64,000 bases of DNA from Gordonia pseudamarae (GCF_025273675.1 NZ_CP045809.1:4526001-4590000), one strand, 5' to 3'. Counted from the stretch's first letter, positions 1-8,740 are shown. The notes: a model not told the origin generated them from the sequence alone. Made by a program: numbers and translations.

Positions 1-537
1 GTCGACGTTCTCGCGTCACTGCCGGTGCGCGGCCGAGGCGGCCGCACCCTGCGGGAGGTCTGGGGCGCCGGGGACGGCCGCGCGCATCTGGGCATCTCGA
101 TCCCCGGATTCCCCAACTTCTTCTGCCTGTACGGACCCAACACCAACACCGGTCACGGTGGCACCGTCATCGCCGGCACCGAGATGCAGGTGCAGCACAT
201 CTCGGCGATCATCGCGGCGATGATCGACCGGGATCTGGCGACCGTCGAGGTCCGCCAGGAAGTGCACGACGACTACAACGCCGAACTCGACCGGGCACTC
301 TCGCGCACGGTGTGGGATTTCGGCGGCACCACCACCTACTACCGCAATTCCGGCGGCCGCATCGTCACCAACAGCCCATGGCGCTATGTCGACTACTGGC
401 AGCGGGTGCACGAGCCGAACCTCGACGATTTCCTGACCACCTCGCGAATCTCCGCGACTGAAGAGTTCCTGACCGAGAACATCAACCACGCCATCGTCCG
501 AACCGCCGACTCCCGAAACCCAAGTGAGGCATCATGA
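1..537 (+). CDS. FAD-dependent Baeyer-Villiger-type monooxygenase, C-terminal part
   Basis: The reading frame is open from the first base, so the N-terminal FAD domain lies upstream of the window; 178 C-terminal residues are visible. They carry the stretch FPNFFCLYGPNTNTGHGG, which matches the conserved 'PNLF...GPN...GHG' C-terminal block of class B flavin monooxygenases. Such enzymes use NADPH, FAD and O2 to turn ketones into esters or lactones, or to oxidise heteroatoms. The stop overlaps the start of the next acyl-CoA ligase gene (ATGA, 4 bp), so the two are probably translated from one message. The substrate cannot be read from the sequence. Nearby oxygenases suggest an alicyclic or terpenoid-like substrate; this is inference. 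Confidence 0.85.
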   Translation, partial: VDVLASLPVRGRGGRTLREVWGAGDGRAHLGISIPGFPNFFCLYGPNTNTGHGGTVIAGTEMQVQHISAIIAAMIDRDLATVEVRQEVHDDYNAELDRALSRTVWDFGGTTTYYRNSGGRIVTNSPWRYVDYWQRVHEPNLDDFLTTSRISATEEFLTENINHAIVRTADSRNPSEAS

Positions 538-2519
538 CCCGATCCGTTGCCGAGACGGCCGCAGTGGCCGCCCCCGGTATCGACGCGACCACCCTGCCCG
601 CCGCATTCCAGGCGACCGTCGCCGCGCGCGGCGATGAGCCGGCCCTCATCGCTTTCGGGGCGAGCGGAGCGACGGGGGGTGCCGGGGCGAGCGGAGCGAC
701 GGGGGGTGCCGGGGCGAGCGGAGCGACGGGGGGTGCCGGGGCGAGCGGAGCGACGGGGGATTTCCGCGAGAACCGAACGCTCAGCTGGAACGACTACGCC
801 ACCGCCGTCGAGGAAGTGGCATCCGGACTGGCCGCACTCGGCGTGACGGGCGGCGACACCGTCGCCATCATGCTGCCGAACAGTCCCGAGTTCCATATCG
901 TGGACATGGCGGTTCTCCACCTGGGCGCCACGCCCTTCTCGATCTATCTCACCTCGGCGCCGGCCCAGATCGACTTCCTGTTCAGCAACGCGGGCAATCA
1001 CGTGGTGGTGGCCCAGCAGCGGTTCCTGGACGTGCTCGGCAGGACCGCCGTCGACGGGTTGCGGCACATCGTGGTCACCGACGCCGACACCGGTCTGCCC
1101 GAGCGGATCGGGGCGGCCGAGGTCACCTCGATGTCGTCCGTACGTGCTTCCAAGCCTTCATATTTCGACTTCACCTCCACCTGGCGCGCGGTGAAGGACA
1201 GCGATCTGGCCACCCTCATCTACACTTCGGGCACCACCGGCGACCCCAAGGGGGTGGAGCTGACGCACGCGAACCTGATGTTTGTGATGCACACCTGTAA
1301 CGTCCGGTTCCCGTTCGCCGCCGAGGGCGCCGCCATCTCGTACCTGCCCACCGCGCACGCGGCCGACCGGGTGTTCTCGCACTATCTGGCCACCGTGACC
1401 GGCTGGCCGATCACCGCCGTCGACGATGCGACGACGGTTTTCGCGGCCGTGGCCGCGGCCCGGCCGACCTGGTTCCTCGGTGTGCCGCGCATCTGGGAGA
1501 AGCTGCGCGCGGCACTGCTGGCCAGGTTCAACGCACTGCCCGACGAGTCACGCGCGGCCACACTCGGCGCGATCGAGGCCGCCACCGAGCGCGTGTGGCT
1601 GCAACAGAAGAACGAACCGGTCCCCGACGAATTGTCCGCCAAGGCAGCGGTTTTCGATGAAAAGATCTTCGGCCCGCTGCGCGTGCAGCTCGGCCTGGAC
1701 AGGGTGACGCTGCTGATGACCGGCGCCGCCCCGATCGCACCCGCGGTGCATGCCTTCTTCCTCGCGCTAGGCCTGCCGCTGCAGGAAGGGTTCGGAATGT
1801 CGGAGACCGGTGCGCTCGGCTTCACCAATATCGTCACCGACATCCGCATCGGAAAGGTCGGTCTGGCCCAGCCCGGCACCGAGGCCACGCTCGCCGACGA
1901 CGGGGAACTGCTGATGCGCGGCCCGCACGTGATGCGCGGCTACCGCAAGGCCCCGGAGAAGACGGCCGAGGCCGTTGACGAGCAGGGCTGGCTGCACACC
2001 GGCGACATCGCCGTCATCGACGACGACGGCTGGGTCAGCATCGTCGACCGCAAGAAGGAACTCATCATCAACGCGGCCGGCAAGAATATGTCGCCGGTGA
2101 ACATCGAGGGTGCGCTCAAAAGCGCCTCCCCGCTCATCGGACAGGCCTGCGTCATCGGGGATCGCCGACCGTACAACGTGGCACTGCTGGTGCTTGACCC
2201 CGATTCGGCAAAGGTGTTCGCCGCCCAGCACGGCCTCGACGACGCATCGCCCGCGGCCCTGGTGTCCAATCCCGACCTGGTGCGGTTGATCGACGAGGCC
2301 GTCACCGCCGCCAACGAGAATCTGTCGCGGGTCGAACAGATCAAGCGCTACCGGCTGCTCGGTGACGAGTGGCTGCCCGACTCGGCCGAGCTGACCCCCA
2401 CCATGAAGCTCAAGCGACGTGGTGTCTCCGCGAAGTACGCCGCGCTGATCGACGACATCTACGAATCCGACCAGAACACACGGGCAGACCAGAACAAGCG
2501 GGCAGAATCGCCCGCATAA
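534..2519 (+). CDS. long-chain fatty-acid--CoA ligase family protein (FAA1/FadD15-like)
   Basis: A 661-residue AMP-forming acyl-CoA synthetase, which activates a carboxylic acid to its CoA thioester via an acyl-adenylate. The P-loop-like A3 motif LIYTSGTTGDPKG is near residue 230, GFGMSETG near 420, and the A8 region GWLHTGDIAVIDDDGW followed by DRKKELIINAAGKNMSP near 485-525. That layout is typical of the FAA1 subgroup. The start ATG overlaps the stop of the upstream monooxygenase, implying co-transcription and coupled use of its product. Residues about 42-76 are an abnormal Gly/Ala/Ser/Thr-rich insertion encoded by a 27-bp tandem repeat that ordinary family members would not need. Substrate unknown. 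Confidence 0.9.
   Translation: MTRSVAETAAVAAPGIDATTLPAAFQATVAARGDEPALIAFGASGATGGAGASGATGGAGASGATGGAGASGATGDFRENRTLSWNDYATAVEEVASGLAALGVTGGDTVAIMLPNSPEFHIVDMAVLHLGATPFSIYLTSAPAQIDFLFSNAGNHVVVAQQRFLDVLGRTAVDGLRHIVVTDADTGLPERIGAAEVTSMSSVRASKPSYFDFTSTWRAVKDSDLATLIYTSGTTGDPKGVELTHANLMFVMHTCNVRFPFAAEGAAISYLPTAHAADRVFSHYLATVTGWPITAVDDATTVFAAVAAARPTWFLGVPRIWEKLRAALLARFNALPDESRAATLGAIEAATERVWLQQKNEPVPDELSAKAAVFDEKIFGPLRVQLGLDRVTLLMTGAAPIAPAVHAFFLALGLPLQEGFGMSETGALGFTNIVTDIRIGKVGLAQPGTEATLADDGELLMRGPHVMRGYRKAPEKTAEAVDEQGWLHTGDIAVIDDDGWVSIVDRKKELIINAAGKNMSPVNIEGALKSASPLIGQACVIGDRRPYNVALLVLDPDSAKVFAAQHGLDDASPAALVSNPDLVRLIDEAVTAANENLSRVEQIKRYRLLGDEWLPDSAELTPTMKLKRRGVSAKYAALIDDIYESDQNTRADQNKRAESPA
657..760 (+). 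repeat. 27-bp tandem repeat, about 3.9 copies, inside the acyl-CoA ligase gene
   Basis: Three exact 27-bp units (657-683, 684-710, 711-737) and a 23-bp partial unit (738-760). Each begins GGGGCGAGCGGAGCGACGGG. Because 27 is a multiple of three, the units add repeated GAGASGATG-type residues without shifting the frame. The core also occurs singly in the aminopeptidase gene (22112-22135) and the sodC gene (36390-36413), so this is a locally amplified copy of a dispersed repeat. Confidence 0.95.
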
Positions 2520-2527
2520 AAAACTGT

Positions 2528-2567
2528 GCCCGCCGCCGATTCCGGATATCCGGAATCGGCGGCGGGC
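2528..2567 (-). terminator. perfect 40-bp palindrome, terminator of the TetR gene
   Basis: The two 20-base halves are exact reverse complements, centred on GGATATCC. On the minus strand the hairpin is followed, after a few bases, by a run of six T, which fits an intrinsic terminator for the TetR gene ending at 2586. It also lies 8 bases after the stop of the plus-strand ligase and may stop both transcripts. Confidence 0.85.
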
Positions 2568-2585
2568 CTGTCGTATGTCGGGAGA

Positions 2586-3221
2586 CTACCGGCCGACGGT
2601 GGCCACACTCGGCTCCAGACCCGGCAGCACGAAGTTGCGCAACATCTCCCGATGCGCGGGATCGTCCGGATTGTCGAAGTCGAGCCGGCCGACAAGAATG
2701 AATTGCACCAGCGCGATCCATTCCGACATCTTCTGGATGTCGACGTCGGTACGGATATCCCCGTTCTCCAGCGCGCGTTCGAGCACCGGTCCCCACATCT
2801 CCGCGGTCAGCCGGGCGGCCAGACCGGAGCTGCCGACCAGACGTTCGGCCATCTGCATGTGCTCAGGGCTTACCAGGATCCGGATCAGCGGATCGCTGCG
2901 GCCCCGGTCGACCAGAAAGATCAGTCCTTCGACGAGTTGATCGGCGAAAGTCGGCTGCAGAAACAGAAACTCACGGGCCTTGGCGAACAGCATCCTCGAT
3001 CGCCGTTCGATGATCGCAGATATCAGTGTGTCGCGGTCGCCGAAGTAGCGGTACACGGTCGGGCGGGAGACGCCCGCCTCACGGCCGATATCGTCCATCG
3101 TCGTCTTGGCGACGCCGAAACGGGTGAACACGGTCTCCGCGGCAACCATGATCTGCTCACGCGCCTCGTCGAGGTTGCCGCTGAGCACATTGCCTGTCTT
3201 CCTGCGTGCCACCGAAATCAC
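2586..3221 (-). CDS. TetR/AcrR family transcriptional regulator
   Basis: A 211-residue one-component repressor-type protein. Residues about 20-65 form the TetR helix-turn-helix: TTMDDIGREAGVSRPTVYRY is the recognition region, followed by FGDRDTL. The C-terminal 150 residues are the variable ligand-binding domain. The start is read as GTG, with AGGGG about 13 bases upstream. It ends convergently with the ligase gene 534-2519 and sits at the head of the block of minus-strand catabolic genes, so it is a plausible local regulator. An inverted repeat lies 31 bases upstream of its start. The ligand is unknown. Confidence 0.9.
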   Translation of the reverse strand: MISVARRKTGNVLSGNLDEAREQIMVAAETVFTRFGVAKTTMDDIGREAGVSRPTVYRYFGDRDTLISAIIERRSRMLFAKAREFLFLQPTFADQLVEGLIFLVDRGRSDPLIRILVSPEHMQMAERLVGSSGLAARLTAEMWGPVLERALENGDIRTDVDIQKMSEWIALVQFILVGRLDFDNPDDPAHREMLRNFVLPGLEPSVATVGR

Positions 3222-3251
3222 CTTTCATCCCCTGTATCCGATTCACAAGCT

Positions 3252-3269
3252 ACATGAGACAGATCATGT
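3252..3269. promoter_or_regulatory. candidate TetR operator, ACATGA-N6-TCATGT
   Basis: An inverted repeat with exact 6-bp arms and a 6-bp spacer lies just upstream of the TetR gene, where autoregulatory operators usually sit. The sequence TACATGAGAC at its left edge recurs at 8687-8696 upstream of the SDR gene. Function is inferred from position and symmetry only. Confidence 0.45.
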
Positions 3270-3381
3270 CCGGTGTAGTGCTATAAGTCCTGAGTTGCAC
3301 ATCTCACTCGAGAAATACCGCTCCACCCCGGCCGAAGCCACCCGGTCCGGGCCACAATCACTCGTCCTCGACCGGAAACCA

Positions 3382-3434
3382 CTCGGCGGAGGCATCCCAT
3401 CGATCCGCGACGACCGATGGGACCCTCCGCCGAG
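3382..3434 (-). terminator. hairpin downstream of the acyl-CoA ligase
   Basis: Imperfect inverted repeat: CTCGGCGGAGG at 3382-3392 pairs with CCTCCGCCGAG at 3424-3434, and inner bases CCCATCG / CGATGGG also pair around a short loop. It lies just after the stop of the minus-strand ligase (3457). No clear T run follows, so it may act as an intrinsic terminator or as an mRNA 3' end stabiliser. Confidence 0.7.
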
Positions 3435-3456
3435 CGGGTCTCCGGCTTCCGTCCGC

Positions 3457-4980
3457 CTAGCGCACCTTGTCGAAGCGGGTGTCGACATCCTTGTACTCGT
3501 CGCGGATCACCGTCTTGGCGAGCTTGCCACTGGGCAGCCGGGGCAAGGGCTCCTGACGGATCACCACGTAGCGCGGCACCTTGAAGTCGGCCAGCACCTT
3601 CTCGCAGTGCTCGATCACCACCTTCTCGTCGACCTCCGGCGATGCAGTGACGATCGCCGCGGGCGTTTCGCCGAAGCGGTCGTCGTGAGCCGCGATCACC
3701 GCGACCTCTTGGACCCCGTCGATCGCCATGATCGCGATCTCCAACTCCACCGGCGAGATGTTGATGCCGCCCGAGATGATGAGGTCCTTGAGCCGGTCGA
3801 CGAACTGCACGCGGCCGTCCTCGTCGGCGGTGCCCAGGTCACCACTGTGCAACCAGCCATCACGCAGGGCCTGGGCGGTGGTCTCCGGGTCGTTCCAGTA
3901 GCCCGGGGTCACACCCGGGCCACGGACCACGAGTTCGCCTTCCTCACCGGGAGCCGCGGGCTCACCGTCGGCGTTGAATACCTTCACCTCGGTGAAGATC
4001 GATCCGGTGCCGCAGCGATCCGGAAACTCGAACGCCTCCTCGCGGATCGTGGCGGTTGCCACGCCACCGGCCTCGGTCATGCCGTAGATCTGCCGTAGCA
4101 GCACGCCCTTGTCGGCCCACCGCTGCAACAACGGCACCGGCACCGCGGCACCTCCGACGATGGCGGTCTTGAGCGAGCTGAGGTCGGCGTCGGCGAACTC
4201 CGGGGCCCGCGAGATCGCCTCGAAGATCAACGGAACGCCGAAGATCGCCTCCACCGAATGCTGTTCGAGCAGCTTCACCGCGCTGGACGGATTCAGCTCC
4301 GGCTCGATCACCAGCGTGCCGCCGAGCACCGTGGTGATCAGCAGGCCGTACACCAGTCCCGGGGTGAACGCGAGCGGCAGCACCAGCAGCGTGGTGGTAC
4401 CCGGCCGGAAGCCCTCCTCGGTGAGGGTGTTCTCCAGCACGATCGACAGCAGCGTGCGGTTGGTGAGGACCACGCCCTTGGACAGGCCCGTCGAACCGCT
4501 GGTGAACAGCACGGAGGTGGGTTCGTCGGGAGCCCGGTCCACCCGGAAGTCATCGGCGGAGGCACCGTCGCGCAGCTCCTCGATGTCGGCATAGGTGACC
4601 ACGGTGAACGGGCTGCCGATCGCGGCGGTGTCCTCGGCGAGCTGTTCGAATCCCGGCGCCACGATGACCACACCGATGCCGGCGTCATCGGCGATCTTGC
4701 GCAGTTCGGCGGGCCGGTACCGGCTGTTGAGCGGAACCAGCACGCCACCGGACTTCAGGGTGCCCAGCGCGGCGACGGGCCAGGTCAGCGAGTTGGGGCC
4801 GAGCAATCCGACCCGGTCGCCTTCGGAGACACCCTTCTGCTCGACGAGCAGTCTGGCGATCCTGCTGCTGAAGTCACGAACCTGTCGGTAGGTCAACGAC
4901 TCTCCGCTGAATACCAGTGCGGTTCGGTCCGGCGCGGTGCGGGCCCACCAATCGAGGGCCTTGCCGATGGTTGCGGTCAT
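3457..4980 (-). CDS. AMP-dependent acyl-CoA synthetase (FadD3/cyclohexanecarboxylate-CoA ligase-like)
   Basis: A 507-residue ANL-superfamily ligase that activates a carboxylate with ATP and CoA. It carries the A3 motif FTSGSTGLSKGVVLTN near residue 165, the A5 motif QIYGMTEAGG near 295, and the C-terminal DRLKDLIISGGINISPVELE hinge. PRLPSGKLAKTVIRDEY near the C-terminus holds the catalytic lysine. The ATG at 4980 was chosen because AGGAG lies 8 bases upstream; a GTG three codons earlier overlaps that ribosome site. It is 19 bases from the Rieske oxygenase gene and probably shares its transcript. The family handles cyclic and steroid-derived acids as well as fatty acids; the real substrate is unknown. 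Confidence 0.88.
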   Translation of the reverse strand: MTATIGKALDWWARTAPDRTALVFSGESLTYRQVRDFSSRIARLLVEQKGVSEGDRVGLLGPNSLTWPVAALGTLKSGGVLVPLNSRYRPAELRKIADDAGIGVVIVAPGFEQLAEDTAAIGSPFTVVTYADIEELRDGASADDFRVDRAPDEPTSVLFTSGSTGLSKGVVLTNRTLLSIVLENTLTEEGFRPGTTTLLVLPLAFTPGLVYGLLITTVLGGTLVIEPELNPSSAVKLLEQHSVEAIFGVPLIFEAISRAPEFADADLSSLKTAIVGGAAVPVPLLQRWADKGVLLRQIYGMTEAGGVATATIREEAFEFPDRCGTGSIFTEVKVFNADGEPAAPGEEGELVVRGPGVTPGYWNDPETTAQALRDGWLHSGDLGTADEDGRVQFVDRLKDLIISGGINISPVELEIAIMAIDGVQEVAVIAAHDDRFGETPAAIVTASPEVDEKVVIEHCEKVLADFKVPRYVVIRQEPLPRLPSGKLAKTVIRDEYKDVDTRFDKVR

Positions 4981-4999
4981 CTTGTTCACTCCTGTGTGG

Positions 5000-6199
5000 T
5001 CAGGGACTTGACGGTGTTTCGGAATTCGCGGCCCGGCCTGCGGCGACCAGACGTTTGGTCTCCCGGCGGAACAGCTGATTGGCGGTCTCGTTGCGGCCCA
5101 GAATCATGCCGCCGGCGTCGGCACTGACGAGCCCGCGCTGGGCGTCGCGCAGCAACGGGAAGTCCTCCTGGTGCAGAACCGCGAGCAGGATGTCCCAGTT
5201 CTTGTTCCAGACGTGTTCCCACTTCTCCGGCGGCATACCGCTGTTCTCCACGGTCGGCACGAACAGCCGCTGCTCCATCCGGGACTTCATCGGATCCAGC
5301 GGATGCGGCCGGAACGTCAACAGCTGGAAGTGGTCCGGCTGCCGCAGCAATGTGCTGTTGGGGCCGATGAAGTGGGTCTCGGTGACGTACCTGTCCAGCG
5401 GGGTGTCACCGGGATCCTCTTCGAGGAAGCGGTCGATCGACTTGCGCGGGGCGATGAATCGGCAGTGCCTGCCGAAATCCTCGAACGCCATCACGTTGGT
5501 GTGGATGATCTTGCCCGCGGTATTCGGGTGCGCGTACTGGATGTGATAGCCGTCCAGGAACGCGTCCTGCATGATCTTCCAGTTGGTCGGCTCATCGAAT
5601 CCGGCGGCCTTGTAGCAGACCAGATCCTCCAGGTGATACGAGGCGAGCATCGGATCGATGTCCGGTCCGAGCCATTCGGCGACGTTGATGTCGGCCTTCG
5701 CGTTGTCGACCACCCAGATGAACCCGTGCCGCTCCTCGGTCGGGATCTCGATGAGGCCGTGCTCGCCGCGGTCCACCTCACCGAAGGTGTTGTCGCGGGT
5801 GATGGCCCGCAGCGAGCCGTCGGGATCATAGGACCAGCGGTGATAGCCGCACGAGAAGATCCGGCACCGCCCCTTGTCCCGGTCTTCGAGCATGGCACCG
5901 CGGTGCCTGCACAGATTGACGAACGACTTCACGCCGCCGTCCTTCTGCCGCACGATGAGCAGATTGTTGCGCGGCATCTGGATGGTCATGAAATCGTGCG
6001 GACGGGCCAGCTCGGAACTGTGCGCGACGATCGAGGGAACGGCTCCGAAGATGTAGTCCCGCTCCTCCTTGGCCAGTACTGGATCGGTGTACTCGCCGGC
6101 CTCGACCGGCACGATCTCGTCGAACTTGTCCGTTGTCTTGTCGCGCAGTAGCTCCAGTGCCCGCCGGATGCGGTCCTGCCGTGGCAGCGAGGTGGTCAT
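5000..6199 (-). CDS. Rieske non-heme iron oxygenase, alpha (catalytic) subunit
   Basis: A 399-residue ring-hydroxylating-type oxygenase. The Rieske [2Fe-2S] ligands are visible as C97-R-H99 and C117-G-Y-H120. The mononuclear iron site is seen in NWKIMQDAFLDGYHIQYAH (H219, H224), with the third carboxylate further C-terminal. The residue that is usually Glu in the 'ExYH' region is Asp here. No beta subunit, ferredoxin or reductase gene is adjacent, so electrons must come from proteins encoded elsewhere. Its context (P450 upstream, CoA ligase downstream on the same strand) indicates a degradative role. It is not recognisably KshA; the substrate is unknown. Confidence 0.88.
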   Translation of the reverse strand: MTTSLPRQDRIRRALELLRDKTTDKFDEIVPVEAGEYTDPVLAKEERDYIFGAVPSIVAHSSELARPHDFMTIQMPRNNLLIVRQKDGGVKSFVNLCRHRGAMLEDRDKGRCRIFSCGYHRWSYDPDGSLRAITRDNTFGEVDRGEHGLIEIPTEERHGFIWVVDNAKADINVAEWLGPDIDPMLASYHLEDLVCYKAAGFDEPTNWKIMQDAFLDGYHIQYAHPNTAGKIIHTNVMAFEDFGRHCRFIAPRKSIDRFLEEDPGDTPLDRYVTETHFIGPNSTLLRQPDHFQLLTFRPHPLDPMKSRMEQRLFVPTVENSGMPPEKWEHVWNKNWDILLAVLHQEDFPLLRDAQRGLVSADAGGMILGRNETANQLFRRETKRLVAAGRAANSETPSSP

Positions 6200-6227
6200 C
6201 GAATCCTCCGGTCATCGAATCTGGTAG

Positions 6228-6264
6228 TGCTCAATAAACCTATCGCAATAAGGTTTATTGAGCA
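6228..6264. promoter_or_regulatory. AT-rich inverted repeat upstream of the Rieske oxygenase
   Basis: Perfect 14-bp arms (6228-6241 and 6251-6264; TGCTCAATAAACCT and its complement) flank a 9-base spacer. It fills the gap between the end of the P450 gene (6276) and the start of the oxygenase gene (6199). In a genome this GC-rich the AT-rich arms argue for an operator or processing site rather than a standard terminator, although a weak terminator for the P450 cannot be excluded. Confidence 0.5.
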
Positions 6265-6275
6265 ATACCGACTGG

Positions 6276-7508
6276 TCAGGACTCCGGAGTAAACCGGATC
6301 GGCATGCGTGCACAGCCCCGGACCTGTCCCGGGTGATAGGTCGGCGGATCCTCGGGCACCAAATCGAAGTCCGGGATCCGGCGCAGCAGCGCCTCCAGCG
6401 CGATGTTCATCTCGATCCGCGCCAGATGCATACCGAGGCACTGGTGCGGGCCGCCGCCGAAGGCCAGGTGACGATTGCCCTCGCGGCGCACGTCAAGCTC
6501 GGTGGGATCGGCGAACTGCCTGCCGTCGCGGTTGGCCGCACCCAGCACCACCACGAGCTGGTCACCCTCAGGAATGGTGACCCCACCGAGCTGGACGTCG
6601 CGGGTGGCGCGGCGGCCGGCGATGACCGCGGCGTCGATCCGCAGGATCTCCTCCACGGCGGTCGGCAGCACCTCCTCGGGATTGTCGAGGATGAGTGCGC
6701 GCTGCTCAGGGCTGTTCACCAGATGCTGGATGGCCCATGCGAGCGAACCCTGCACGGTATGCAGACCCGCCACCAGCAGCAGGAAGCACATGCGGGCGAG
6801 CTCTTCGTCGGTCAGCAGACGCTTGCCGTCGGGCAGCGCCAACTCGGTGTGGATGATCGTCGAGGTGACGTCGTCACCCGGGTTCTCCCGACGCTCGGAG
6901 ATGATCTTCTGGAAGTAGCCGAACATCGCGAACGCGGCCGTCGCCCGCACCTGCAGCGACTCCTCCTCGGTACCGCCGGGCTTGCCGAACAGCGCCTTAT
7001 CGGTGGCGTCGGTGAACAGCGGCGCATCCTCGACCGGCCAGTCCATCAGCGCCAGGAACACCCGCGCGGGCAGTTCGTGGGCGAACTCGGTCACGTACTC
7101 GGCCTCGCCCTTCTTGGCGAACCCGTCGATCAGCTCATCGACCGTGTCCCGCACCGTCTGCTTGAGCGCGCTCATCCGTTTCGGGGTGAACAGCGGGGCC
7201 AGCGCCCGGCGGTAGGCGGTGTGTTCCGGCGCGTCGAGTTCGATGGGGATGAACTTGCCGAAGGCCTCATTGGTGACCAGATTGTTCGGATAACTGGAGA
7301 AGGTCGCCGGATCGCGCAGGACCTGGGTGACTTCCTCATAGCCGAGGACGAGCCAGTGACCGTCGTACGCGGTGGAATAGACCACCGGATTGATGGCTGC
7401 CATGTCGGCGACCAGATCGTTGAACCGGTCGACGGGCGCGGCGATCGACGGATCATAGACGTCGAAGTCGACGGTCACGTCCTCGCGCGTGCGTTCGATT
7501 GTCGTCAT
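6276..7508 (-). CDS. cytochrome P450
   Basis: A 410-residue soluble bacterial P450. The heme-binding loop HLAFGGGPHQCLGMHLAR, with the cysteine thiolate near residue 355, is intact. The I-helix region (LLLVAGLHTVQGSLAW) has the usual acidic/Thr oxygen-activation position replaced by H-T-V-Q, which is slightly atypical. EEILRIDAAV is a variant of the ExxR helix. The ATG at 7508 is preferred because AGGA lies about 7 bases upstream; the frame upstream of it is low-complexity. No ferredoxin gene is adjacent. It probably hydroxylates the same compound class as the neighbouring oxygenase; the substrate is unknown. Confidence 0.92.
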   Translation of the reverse strand: MTTIERTREDVTVDFDVYDPSIAAPVDRFNDLVADMAAINPVVYSTAYDGHWLVLGYEEVTQVLRDPATFSSYPNNLVTNEAFGKFIPIELDAPEHTAYRRALAPLFTPKRMSALKQTVRDTVDELIDGFAKKGEAEYVTEFAHELPARVFLALMDWPVEDAPLFTDATDKALFGKPGGTEEESLQVRATAAFAMFGYFQKIISERRENPGDDVTSTIIHTELALPDGKRLLTDEELARMCFLLLVAGLHTVQGSLAWAIQHLVNSPEQRALILDNPEEVLPTAVEEILRIDAAVIAGRRATRDVQLGGVTIPEGDQLVVVLGAANRDGRQFADPTELDVRREGNRHLAFGGGPHQCLGMHLARIEMNIALEALLRRIPDFDLVPEDPPTYHPGQVRGCARMPIRFTPES

Positions 7509-7596
7509 GAATGTTCCTGACTGTGTGGGCTGGGCTGACTGGGGGCCGGGCCGACCGGGGGCCGCGCCGGCGTGTGGGCTGAGTCGTTCTGGTGAA

Positions 7597-7645
7597 CGGG
7601 CCGGCCGGTCGGCCTGGGGGGGAGTGGCATCCACCGGCCGGCCCG
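7597..7645 (-). terminator. GC-rich hairpin downstream of the SDR gene
   Basis: Exact 13-bp arms (CGGGCCGGCCGGT at 7597-7609 and its complement at 7633-7645) lie between the SDR stop (7670) and the P450 start (7508). This suggests the SDR and P450 are separate transcripts. No T tract is present, as is common in actinobacteria. Confidence 0.6.
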
Positions 7646-7669
7646 TGATCGGGGGCGAGGACCTGACGG

Positions 7670-8545
7670 TCAGGCGTTGGGGTCGACCTGATCGAGGTCC
7701 TCGGGGAACCAGATGCCGACGCGGCCGATGGTGCCGCCGTCGGCCGAGTTGAGCACTGAACCCGACATGTACGCCGAATCATCCGAGGCCAGGAAGAGCG
7801 CGACCTTGGCGTTGTCGAGCAGTGTCGGCGGCCGGTTGAGCTTGAGCGGGATGGGCGAGTGGAACGGCACCCAGGGACCGGCGACCTGCTCGTAGGACTG
7901 CCCCACCACCGGCGAACCGGCGGGCATGAGGAAGTTGGGCGACATGCCGTGCGTGGGGGCGATGCCGTTGACCCGGATGCCGAAGGGCCCCAGGTCGAGC
8001 GCCAGCGCACGGACCAGGCCGTTCACGCCGGCCTTGGTGGCGCTGTAGAACGAGATGTCGTGGTAGGCCAGGAACGACGCCGCCGACGAGGTGGCGATGA
8101 TCGTGCCGCCGCCGTTCGCCTTCATATGGGGCACCGCGGCCTGGGCCGTGAAGATGACGCCCGAGAGGTTGACACCGAGGACGTCGTTCCAGTCCTGCTC
8201 GGTCAGGTCCTCGAAGAGCACCTGCTCGCCGCCGGCGACCGTCGGAACACCGCCACGGGAGACGACGCCGGCGTTGGCCCAGGTCACGTCGATCTTGCCG
8301 AACTTCTCCACCGCCGCATCGGTGGCCGCGACGATCTGGTCCTTTTGCGAGACATCCGCGGTGATGGCGATCGCCTCGCCGCCCGCCTCCTGGACGAGCT
8401 TGAGCGTCTGCTCGGCACGATCACCGTCGATGTCGACGATGGCGATCTTGGCACCTTCCGATGAGAACAGCTGCGACGCTTCACGTCCCAGCCCCGAACC
8501 GGCACCGGTGATCAGAACGACCTTGCCGTCAAGCCTGTTGGTCAT
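7670..8545 (-). CDS. short-chain dehydrogenase/reductase (SDR)
   Basis: A 291-residue classical SDR, NAD(P)-dependent. It has the Rossmann motif TGAGSGLG (residues 13-20), acidic D38 after strand 2 (favouring NAD), the NAG motif near residue 91, a catalytic serine in ATSSAAS near 154, and Y167-x3-K171. The ATG at 8545 has AAGGAG upstream; the frame extends a further 18 codons without a better start. Between a P450 and an aldehyde dehydrogenase it probably oxidises a hydroxylated intermediate to a ketone or aldehyde. The substrate is not known. Confidence 0.9.
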   Translation of the reverse strand: MTNRLDGKVVLITGAGSGLGREASQLFSSEGAKIAIVDIDGDRAEQTLKLVQEAGGEAIAITADVSQKDQIVAATDAAVEKFGKIDVTWANAGVVSRGGVPTVAGGEQVLFEDLTEQDWNDVLGVNLSGVIFTAQAAVPHMKANGGGTIIATSSAASFLAYHDISFYSATKAGVNGLVRALALDLGPFGIRVNGIAPTHGMSPNFLMPAGSPVVGQSYEQVAGPWVPFHSPIPLKLNRPPTLLDNAKVALFLASDDSAYMSGSVLNSADGGTIGRVGIWFPEDLDQVDPNA

Positions 8546-8740
8546 ATGCTGACTGCTCCTTTGAATCTCGCGGCCCGGCCGGCTCATCGGACGAATCACC
8601 GTGCGTTACACAGCTACCGGGGGCTATGCGATAGGAATGGAATGAGTGTGACGACCGCCACCTTCACTGTCCACGATATTGGGTTTTACATGAGACGTCA
8701 AGCGACATTTGTCAGCAGTTCGCAACTGCCTGAACCGAAA

